Assembly (NCBI RefSeq): GCF_019343195.1 | Contig: NZ_RPHB01000001.1 | Coordinates: forward strand, 310,001-374,000 | DNA length: 64,000 nucleotides | Direction of reading: 5' to 3' | Origin: Arthrospiribacter ruber | Lineage (GTDB): Bacteria > Bacteroidota > Bacteroidia > Cytophagales > Cyclobacteriaceae | Part shown: piece after piece, positions 57,929-64,000 of the stretch | Numbering within the stretch: position 1 is the first letter of the stretch | How the letters are laid out: each line of letters starts with the position of its first letter | Program-made: the position numbers and the translations under genes | Notes under the pieces: model-generated | Seen by the model: the letters and a program-made list of their open reading frames with translations, nothing else | Databases searched by the model: none | Told to the model about the DNA's origin: nothing

Positions 57929-57968
57929 AAATATTTATTTAAAATACAAAAAATAATATATAAAAATC

Positions 57969-58568
57969 ATGTCATCAACATTAATTTTAAAAAAAGACCA
58001 TTTTGGATCTCAAAAAGATATCGGAAATGCTATGTCCGAGGAAGATGCCTATGTTTTACTTGAAGAATGGGTTACCAACGATAAACTGATCTTTCATATG
58101 AAGCAAGTCGGCCATTTGATGAAAGTTTATGCTGCTAAAAAAGGTCTTAGCGACTATGAACAGCATATCTGGTACTTGGCAGGACTGTTGCACGACGCTG
58201 ATTGGGACCAATGGCCTGATCAACATTGCAGAAAAATCATCGAGGAACTTGAAGGGAGAAATCAGGATCCAAGAATCATAAAAGCCATAGCTTCCCATGG
58301 TCCTCGACACTTTGGCGTAGAGCCTGATTCTGAGATGGATAAGATGCTGTATGCTTTTGATGAACTGTCAGGTTTGATCCATGCCTATTCTCTCATGCGC
58401 CCAAATGGATATGAGGGCATGGAAGTAAAAGGTGTGAAAAAGAGGCTTAAGGACAAAAGTTTTGCCGCTCAGGTCAGCAGAGAAGACATCACTGATGCTT
58501 CGGAAAGAGCAGGCATTGCTATAGATGAATTGATCCGCTTTATTACTGAACATCAGCTAAGGACCTGA
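57969..58568 (+). CDS. HD-domain phosphohydrolase-like protein
   Basis: A 199-residue protein with a compact HD fold. The metal ligands His43 (FHMKQVG), His75-Asp76 (LLHDADW), His110 (ASHG) and Asp131 are in place. Such small HD proteins hydrolyse phosphate esters or nucleotides, but the substrate is unknown. Bacteroidota relatives are simply called HDIG or HD-domain proteins. It is divergent from the PAS gene across 40 bp. It converges directly on the lipoprotein gene (stops at 58568 and 58569 touch), with no terminator between. Confidence 0.85.
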   Translation: MSSTLILKKDHFGSQKDIGNAMSEEDAYVLLEEWVTNDKLIFHMKQVGHLMKVYAAKKGLSDYEQHIWYLAGLLHDADWDQWPDQHCRKIIEELEGRNQDPRIIKAIASHGPRHFGVEPDSEMDKMLYAFDELSGLIHAYSLMRPNGYEGMEVKGVKKRLKDKSFAAQVSREDITDASERAGIAIDELIRFITEHQLRT

Positions 58569-59711
58569 TTATGGTAGCCTTACTTCTTCCCAAAAGTTTT
58601 CCTGGCTTTTCACATATAGCCCACTTCTCGTGGCTACATAAACTTTTCCGCCAAAAAATTGCACGTCATATATTTGTGCGCCATTTAGTCCTGTTCTGTC
58701 CAGTTCGGTGAGTTGATGATTTGAAACTGCATTTTCACGGAAGTTTTCCAATGAAGAGAGAACTTCAGTACCGGGCATAAAAATCAGTCCTTTGTCACCA
58801 TCAGAGCGAACCATCAGGGGACCATTGAGCTCAGTGATGTATTCTTTGGATTCAGAAAGTGGGGAATTGGTAAGAGAAATCCTTCCCACCGGAGATTCTG
58901 AAATCAGGTATTCCAAAGGAGATACCTGTGCATAATCATAAAACCTGAAATTTGGGCTTCCTGTGGAGGGGCCTATCAGTAGTTGGCTGCTGCCATCTTT
59001 GGAAATCAGAAATGAATCTCCTGATTCGGGATCTTCTCCGGCCTTTCTGATGTGGGCAATCCATTGATCTTCGAGCTTTTTCACACTTTGTATGATCAGC
59101 CCCTGGGCATTTGCATCAGCAGCCATCCCTAAATCTGAGGCTGTGATTGCTGCTGCTTTATTTACTTCAAGACTGCCGAATCCATTTCCAAAGTCAATTT
59201 CAAGTATAAGGATCTCATGAAATCCGTCCTTAATAAGGTTCAGGATTAAATGATTACCGTTAAGGTCAAAGGTTCTTTCGGGATGGATCAATTCTTTTTG
59301 GGTGTCTGAAACCAATCTAAAATCGCCTCCATTTCCCCCTAAATAATCATCAAGAATCAAGCCTCGTAACTCTCCAAAATCTGAAGAGAAAACATTAAAC
59401 CCAATTAGGTTTTGAATTGGGTGAAGGGTATAATTCCTGGTAAAAGAAGGCCTGAACCTTCGGCTTTGTCCGCCTGTAGCGCAGCAAGAAAAAGTGATCT
59501 CCCCATCTTTATTGATGTATCCTGGGTTACTTTCATGCAGAAAGAAAAGCTGATCATCAATGATTTCCATCCCAAAAACAAAACCCGAGTTAAGATTAGA
59601 ATTATCGATTAGTTCGAAATTTTCCGGATCATCTTCTACAACAGGCTCAGCAGGGTCGTTACATGAAAAAAGGAAAATTGACAAGAAGAGTAATGACAAT
59701 AGTTTTTTCAT
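58569..59711 (-). CDS. Hypothetical lipoprotein
   Basis: A 380-residue protein with signal peptide and lipobox LFSC (Cys17). The mature part is strand-rich and contains a CCATGG segment near residue 77. Repeated hydrophobic/Gly-rich stretches could be blades of a beta-propeller (for example FGGKVYVATRSGLYV near the C-terminus). No family is named with confidence. It begins 46 bases beyond the terminator of the zinc-ribbon gene, so it has its own transcript, and ends exactly against the convergent HD gene. Confidence 0.7.
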   Translation of the reverse strand: MKKLLSLLFLSIFLFSCNDPAEPVVEDDPENFELIDNSNLNSGFVFGMEIIDDQLFFLHESNPGYINKDGEITFSCCATGGQSRRFRPSFTRNYTLHPIQNLIGFNVFSSDFGELRGLILDDYLGGNGGDFRLVSDTQKELIHPERTFDLNGNHLILNLIKDGFHEILILEIDFGNGFGSLEVNKAAAITASDLGMAADANAQGLIIQSVKKLEDQWIAHIRKAGEDPESGDSFLISKDGSSQLLIGPSTGSPNFRFYDYAQVSPLEYLISESPVGRISLTNSPLSESKEYITELNGPLMVRSDGDKGLIFMPGTEVLSSLENFRENAVSNHQLTELDRTGLNGAQIYDVQFFGGKVYVATRSGLYVKSQENFWEEVRLP

Positions 59712-59757
59712 GATCTTTTGGGAGTTAGTTGTTTCTAAAAATATAGTTTTTTTTATT

Positions 59758-59789
59758 AAAAAAAAAGCCCGGAAATATTTTCCGGGCTT
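59758..59789 (-). terminator. Rho-independent terminator of the zinc-ribbon gene
   Basis: AAGCCCGGA with TCCGGGCTT forms a 9-bp stem around a short AT loop (about 59765-59789). On the minus strand it is followed by a run of about ten T. It lies 23 bases beyond the zinc-ribbon gene stop and 47 bases before the lipoprotein start. Confidence 0.88.
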
Positions 59790-59811
59790 TTGGTTATAAT
59801 TATTAGATCGC

Positions 59812-60579
59812 TTAAGACCTAGTGCTTCTTTTCTTTTTTACCGGTTCTTCTTCTATCTCATCTTCGACACCTGCAAAGATTCTTCCACAGTGTTCACAGA
59901 CGATAAGTTTTTTCTTCTCTCTGATATCTGCCTGTCTCTGTGGGGGCACAATATTGAAACAACCTCCACAGGCACCTCTTTTTACCATCACTACAGCGAG
60001 ACCGTTTTTAGCGTTGTCCCTGATTTTGTTGTAGGACTTAAGAAGTCTGTCTTCAATTTTTTTGGAAGCTTTTTCCCTGTCGGTTTTTAGCTTAGACTCT
60101 TCATTTTCACTTTCTGAAATGATGGTGTCCAACTCAGACTTTTTTGTTTCAAGGTCTTTTTGCCTTTCATTGAGGGTTTCTTTCAGGGCATCTACGTCTG
60201 CATTTTTGCTTTCGATTCTGGCCTGAGCTTCTCCTATTTTCTTTTTAGAAACTTGAATTTCAAGGTCTTGCAATTCAAGTTCTTTGGTGATGGCGTCATA
60301 CTCTCTGTTATTTCTGACGTTCATCTGTTGTTCCTGATATTTTTTTATCAGTCTTTCAGATTCCTTGATGTTTTCCTTGTAGGACTTAATGTCTTCCTCT
60401 AGGCTTTGGAGATCGCTGTTGAACTTTTCCAATCTGGTTTCGTAACCTACTATCTCGTCTTCAAGGTCTTGGACTTCTTCTGGAAGGGCTCCTCTAACTT
60501 TAAAAATCGCGTCGAGTCTGGAATCTATTTTCTGAAGGTTTAATAAGGCTTCAAGCTTTTGTGAAACTGTACTTTCCAT
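59812..60579 (-). CDS. Coiled-coil protein with C-terminal C4 zinc ribbon (CT398-like)
   Basis: A 255-residue protein. Residues about 10-180 form a long Glu/Lys-rich coiled coil, and the end carries a C4 zinc ribbon (Cys204, Cys207, Cys228, Cys231 in ACGGC and CEHCG) followed by a basic tail. This layout is that of the CT398/zf-RING_7 family, widespread next to Nif3-like genes. The function is not settled, and some members have been linked to flagellar or type III export. It is three bases after the Nif3-like gene, so they form an operon. Confidence 0.88.
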   Translation of the reverse strand: MESTVSQKLEALLNLQKIDSRLDAIFKVRGALPEEVQDLEDEIVGYETRLEKFNSDLQSLEEDIKSYKENIKESERLIKKYQEQQMNVRNNREYDAITKELELQDLEIQVSKKKIGEAQARIESKNADVDALKETLNERQKDLETKKSELDTIISESENEESKLKTDREKASKKIEDRLLKSYNKIRDNAKNGLAVVMVKRGACGGCFNIVPPQRQADIREKKKLIVCEHCGRIFAGVEDEIEEEPVKKKRSTRS

Positions 60580-60582
60580 GTA

Positions 60583-61683
60583 CTATGTATAAGTTATGGG
60601 ATTCGTAACTACTTTTGTCAAATAGAGTGCAATATTAGTAAAATTTTGCGACAATAATTCTACAAGCAGCTCTTTTGTGTAAATTTCACTTTCATAATGT
60701 CCTATGTCACAAATAACGAGTTGATTTTCAGCATCAAAGAATTCGTGGTATTTTACATCAGAAGTAACGAATACATCCGCACCTGCTCTTTTGGCATCTG
60801 ATAGCAGGAAAATGCCAGCTCCTCCGCATACGGCAATTTTTTTGATAGGATTACCAGTGAAATGGGTGTGTTTGACGATTTTTAGATCCATTTGTGATTT
60901 TAGGAGTTGCAAGAAATCCTTTTCGCTCATTTTATTTGGCAATTCCCCAATCATGCCAGCTCCCACTTCTTGGTTTTCGTTTTCAAGACGGGTAAGAAAA
61001 TAAGCCACCTCTTCATAAGGGTGAGAATTTTTCAGTGCTGAAAGAACTTTTCTTTCAAGATAGGAAGGTAGTACCACCTCGACTTTAACCTCAGGTTCTC
61101 TGTGCGGCTTGTTTCTTTCACCTTTATGGGGATTGGATCTGTCAGAAGGGGTATAAGTCCCAGTGCCCTTACTTTGGAAACTGCAATCTTTATATTCTCC
61201 TATTTGTCCTGCACCAGCATCAAAAAGCGCCAATGATACTTTTTCCACCTCTTCTTCAGGTATGAAAGTTACCAATTTGGATAGTATTCCTTTTTTGGGC
61301 TTCAGGATTTTAGTATTGTCCAGACCTAATTTGTCACAGATTTTTTTGTTGACCCCATGGGCCACATGGTCGAGGTTGGTATGGATGGCAAATATCGCGA
61401 TGTCATTTTTGATTGCCCTGATGACCGTTTTTTCCACATAATTTCGTCCTGTAAAACTTTTGAGTCCTTTAAATACTATGGGGTGGTGGGCAATAATTAG
61501 ATTGCAGCCTAACTCAATCGCTTCATTGACCACTTCTTCGGTTGCGTCCAAGCTGCATAAAATTCCTTTGACTTCTGCTTTAGGATCACCTGTAATCAAT
61601 TGGGCATTGTCGTAGGACTCCTGATAGCTGCCAGGAGCAATCTGCTCAAGGTAAGAAACAATATCCTGAATCGTGTAAACCAT
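60583..61683 (-). CDS. Nif3-like dinuclear metal-centre protein
   Basis: A 366-residue protein from the ATG at 61683 (MVYTIQDIVSYLEQIAPGSY). A longer frame starts with TTG 33 bases upstream but does not fit the family. GGAAAAA lies just before this ATG. The two metal centres are visible through the AHHPIVF motif (His66, His67) and the C-terminal GHYESE. A PII-like insertion domain lies in the middle (about 125-225), as in the longer bacterial members. The enzymatic role is debated (YbgI/NIF3; GTP cyclohydrolase I type 2 by annotation). It is co-oriented with the zinc-ribbon gene and divergent from lpxK. Confidence 0.9.
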   Translation of the reverse strand: MVYTIQDIVSYLEQIAPGSYQESYDNAQLITGDPKAEVKGILCSLDATEEVVNEAIELGCNLIIAHHPIVFKGLKSFTGRNYVEKTVIRAIKNDIAIFAIHTNLDHVAHGVNKKICDKLGLDNTKILKPKKGILSKLVTFIPEEEVEKVSLALFDAGAGQIGEYKDCSFQSKGTGTYTPSDRSNPHKGERNKPHREPEVKVEVVLPSYLERKVLSALKNSHPYEEVAYFLTRLENENQEVGAGMIGELPNKMSEKDFLQLLKSQMDLKIVKHTHFTGNPIKKIAVCGGAGIFLLSDAKRAGADVFVTSDVKYHEFFDAENQLVICDIGHYESEIYTKELLVELLSQNFTNIALYLTKVVTNPITYT

Positions 61684-61724
61684 ATTTTTTCCATTACTTT
61701 GTTCCAAATTAAGCAATTTTATCC

Positions 61725-62774
61725 ATGCGGTGGTATCATACTTTGTTATATCCCTTCAGCGTAGTTTATGATTTCGCAACTGCGCTGCGCAATCACCTGT
61801 TTGATATTGGGTATAAAAAGGAGATGAATTTTGATGTTCCCACTGTCGTTGTCGGTAACTTAAGTGTAGGAGGGTCAGGCAAAACACCCATGGTGGAATT
61901 TTTGATAGAGTCACTCACCGAAAAATATAGACTTGCAGTGCTGAGCCGAGGGTATGGTAGGAAAACAAGAGGTTTTATCATGTTGCAAGATGGGTTGAGC
62001 CCGGAACAGGTAGGAGACGAGCCATTTCAGATTTTCTCAAAATATGGAAAAAATATCAAAGTGGCAGTTGGTGAACAAAGGACCTTGGCCATACCGAAAA
62101 TAATGCTGCAATATCCGGATACAGCTTTAATTCTTCTTGATGATGCTTTTCAGCACAGGTATCTCAGGGCTGATTACAATATTCTGTTGACTACTTTCCA
62201 TAGTCCATTTTTCAGGGATCATGTTTTGCCTATGGGACTGCTGAGGGAAAGCAGGAGTGGGGCCAGGCGGGCAAACTTAGTAATCGTAACCAAATGTCCT
62301 GATAATTTGGGTGAAGAGCTAAAGGCTCTATATATAGGAGAAATCAAAAAGTACACGAATGCTAAAACAATTTTCACTTCTATCCAATATGGTGAGCCCT
62401 ATTCCGTTTTGGACAATGGAAAGCAAATTAAGCAAAAAGTAGTTTTGGTTTCGGGCATTGCTAATGATGCTTTATTTGTAAATGAATGTCAAAGTAGGTT
62501 TCAGGTTATAGAAAAATTCACTTTTGGAGATCACCATACTTATTCGGATTCAGACATGAAAAAAATCACTTCAGTACTGAAAGAAATGCCTGATTCCATG
62601 TTGTTGACTACAGAAAAGGATGCAGTTAAACTAAAAAATCCAAGCTTTCGTGATTATTTGGCAGAATTTCCGATTTTTGCCATGCCTATAAAAATAAATA
62701 TGTCTGCGCAGGACCAAAATGCATTGCGCAAGGAATTGTCCGACATGGTTTCCGCAAAAGCCTATCATCAGTGA
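61725..62774 (+). CDS. lpxK: Tetraacyldisaccharide 4'-kinase
   Basis: Phosphorylates the lipid A precursor at the 4' position in the inner membrane, the sixth step of lipid A synthesis. The 349 residues carry an N-terminal membrane-associated helix and the Walker A motif GNLSVGGSGKTP (44-55). LSRGYGRKTRG (73-83), LDDAFQHR (about 138-145) and the GLLRE segment follow. Length matches the family (E. coli 328). Its TGA overlaps the GTG start of the porin gene, so the two are coupled. With lptE at 16 kb this shows a normal LPS pathway. Confidence 0.95.
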   Translation: MRWYHTLLYPFSVVYDFATALRNHLFDIGYKKEMNFDVPTVVVGNLSVGGSGKTPMVEFLIESLTEKYRLAVLSRGYGRKTRGFIMLQDGLSPEQVGDEPFQIFSKYGKNIKVAVGEQRTLAIPKIMLQYPDTALILLDDAFQHRYLRADYNILLTTFHSPFFRDHVLPMGLLRESRSGARRANLVIVTKCPDNLGEELKALYIGEIKKYTNAKTIFTSIQYGEPYSVLDNGKQIKQKVVLVSGIANDALFVNECQSRFQVIEKFTFGDHHTYSDSDMKKITSVLKEMPDSMLLTTEKDAVKLKNPSFRDYLAEFPIFAMPIKINMSAQDQNALRKELSDMVSAKAYHQ

Positions 62775-64000
62775 AAGTAAGATTAACAGTTTTTATTTGG
62801 ATGACCTGTTTCCTGTTTGGGACAGGGGTGATGGCGCAGATAAGACCAATCAGCCCAACAACTACCCCTCCGGGGCAGCAAAACCAGGGGATGCAGATGC
62901 CAATGGGACAGCAAGACCCAGAGGAGCAGATGCAGCAGGAGTCAGGTGAAAGAAAAAAATTGATCGATGATTCCACCAAAATGGTTTTCGGGCCGAAGAC
63001 CAGTCTTTATTTTTTTGAAAAGGACATCAGGAAAAACAGGGATGTCAAATATGAGATTGACACTTTACTCAATAATTTTCATTATTACGAGCCTGTAGCT
63101 AAATCAGGATGGAAATATCAGGATCTGGGCAATATTGGCAGTGCTGCTCAGCCGATTTTTTACGAAGCACCCAAAATGATCGGTGTGACTTCAGGATTTC
63201 ATGTATATGACCTTTATCATAATTCTTCCGATAGCATGAAGTACTATGATACCAAGTCACCATATACCCAGATGAATGCCTTTTGGGGGGGAGGAAACCG
63301 CAATATGCTGGATTTGGCTTTTGCCAGAAACGTGAATCCTAGATGGAATGTGGGATTTAACCTCAGTACTATCAGGGCGAGGAAAACACTGAATCCAAAT
63401 GCCAGGGATGATAATTTAACAGAGCAGACGTCGTATTCTCTCCATACCAATTACAGGTCAGAAAACGGCAAATATTTTTTGTTGGCAAATTTTTCGAGGA
63501 TGAAACATCAGGTCCGGGAACAAGGTGGGATTATCCCTCCGGAAATTGATGAGACCTCCATATTGTTTGCATACGAAGATGCCAAAGTCTGGCTTCGGAA
63601 TTCCAGGGCCATAGACCTTAGGCAAGAAGTCCATTTGTATCACGAATACGAACTTTACAAAGGCCTGGAAGTCTACCATTCTTTTGATTGGAAGCTCCAG
63701 CAGATGAACTTCAATGCCAACCTAGGATCAGGGGACTCTACTTTCTTTAATCTTTATAATCCGGCCAGATTCAATACCTTGGACAGTACTGCCAACCATT
63801 TCCGGTTTGCGGAGGTGAGAAATGAGGCAGGCTTTAAGGGAGACTTGGGGCCATTGTTTTACAAAGCATTCATAAGGTACAGGACGGGCAATATGAGCAG
63901 CCAGTTTATGGTCAATCCAAATGGCTTTGATGAATTGTATCTTGGAGGGATGCTTAGAGGAGTGATTTCTGATCAATGGAAGTTTGAAGCCGAAGGGGAG
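62771..64000 (+). CDS. Putative outer-membrane porin, N-terminal part (runs off the window)
   Basis: An open frame from a GTG at 62771 (overlapping the lpxK stop as GTGA) stays open to the last base, giving 410 visible residues. It starts with a signal peptide (TVFIWMTCFLFGTGVMA) and then a Gln/Met/Pro-rich linker (about 24-55, PPGQQNQGMQMPMGQQ). Strand-rich sequence with alternating aromatic residues follows, typical of the Bacteroidota family annotated 'putative porin'. No stop occurs before 64000, so the C-terminus is missing. Coupling to lpxK suggests linked envelope biogenesis. Confidence 0.8.
   Translation, partial: MKVRLTVFIWMTCFLFGTGVMAQIRPISPTTTPPGQQNQGMQMPMGQQDPEEQMQQESGERKKLIDDSTKMVFGPKTSLYFFEKDIRKNRDVKYEIDTLLNNFHYYEPVAKSGWKYQDLGNIGSAAQPIFYEAPKMIGVTSGFHVYDLYHNSSDSMKYYDTKSPYTQMNAFWGGGNRNMLDLAFARNVNPRWNVGFNLSTIRARKTLNPNARDDNLTEQTSYSLHTNYRSENGKYFLLANFSRMKHQVREQGGIIPPEIDETSILFAYEDAKVWLRNSRAIDLRQEVHLYHEYELYKGLEVYHSFDWKLQQMNFNANLGSGDSTFFNLYNPARFNTLDSTANHFRFAEVRNEAGFKGDLGPLFYKAFIRYRTGNMSSQFMVNPNGFDELYLGGMLRGVISDQWKFEAEGE

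Overview
The window looks like a stretch of chromosome from a member of the Bacteroidota, most likely order Cytophagales and close to Cyclobacteriaceae/Algoriphagus. The support is a SusC/SusD pair, many lipoproteins with short LxxC lipoboxes, few Shine-Dalgarno sequences, secreted beta-barrel proteins ending in Phe, and the gene order miaB - sigma54 activator - lptE - TPR protein - secG. No rRNA, tRNA, CRISPR array, intact transposase or prophage was seen. The species call is inference.

Layout. 1-2.4 kb: the end of a membrane protein, a lipoprotein and a Tat-exported alkaline phosphatase. 2.6-4.3 kb: a gene-free mosaic of dispersed repeats. 4.4-12.5 kb: a barrel protein, proB-proA (proline synthesis), a secreted protein, a stand-alone receiver coupled to corA, then groES-groEL. 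12.7-14.8 kb: a hypothetical gene and a second repeat mosaic. 14.9-19.6 kb: the secG/TPR/lptE/sigma54-activator/miaB block. 19.8-29.9 kb: housekeeping genes (acetyltransferase, potassium channel with RCK domains, ffh, Ppx/GppA phosphatase, pirin, a third repeat patch, PEP carboxylase). 30.0-37.4 kb: sialate O-acetylesterase, a small membrane protein, a large secreted protein and a membrane pyrophosphatase. 38.0-43.1 kb: a SusC-SusD-lipoprotein outer-membrane uptake operon. 43.2-48.0 kb: isocitrate dehydrogenase kinase/phosphatase (AceK), a possible short RNA, and a lipoprotein/NUDIX/DUF819 operon. 48.2-56.8 kb: two MacB/FtsX-type ABC permeases with the decayed end of a third between them, an SDR oxidoreductase, a LolD/MacB-type ATPase and a TolC-like channel. 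56.9-64 kb: a PAS protein that stops after its histidine-box helix, an HD protein, a lipoprotein, a zinc-ribbon coiled-coil protein, a Nif3-like protein, lpxK and the start of a putative porin that runs off the window.

Most unusual finding. Two 264-bp non-coding elements (10182-10445 and 34726-34989) share terminal inverted repeats and are about 95% identical outside the core. Their 60-bp core, bounded by short inverted arms, lies in opposite orientations in the two copies (59/60 identical after reverse-complementing). One copy has a perfect 7-bp target duplication, and both sit at rho-independent terminators. This suggests a small mobile element with an invertible core. No enzyme for it lies in the window.

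Functionally the window mixes envelope biogenesis (lptE, secG, lpxK, porin, SusCD), protein folding and targeting (groESL, ffh, secG), anaplerosis and TCA/glyoxylate control (ppc, aceK), phosphate and pyrophosphate metabolism (alkaline phosphatase, Ppx/GppA, H+-PPase) and ABC export. Start sites were moved inward where a signal peptide, family N-terminus or Shine-Dalgarno sequence favoured it.
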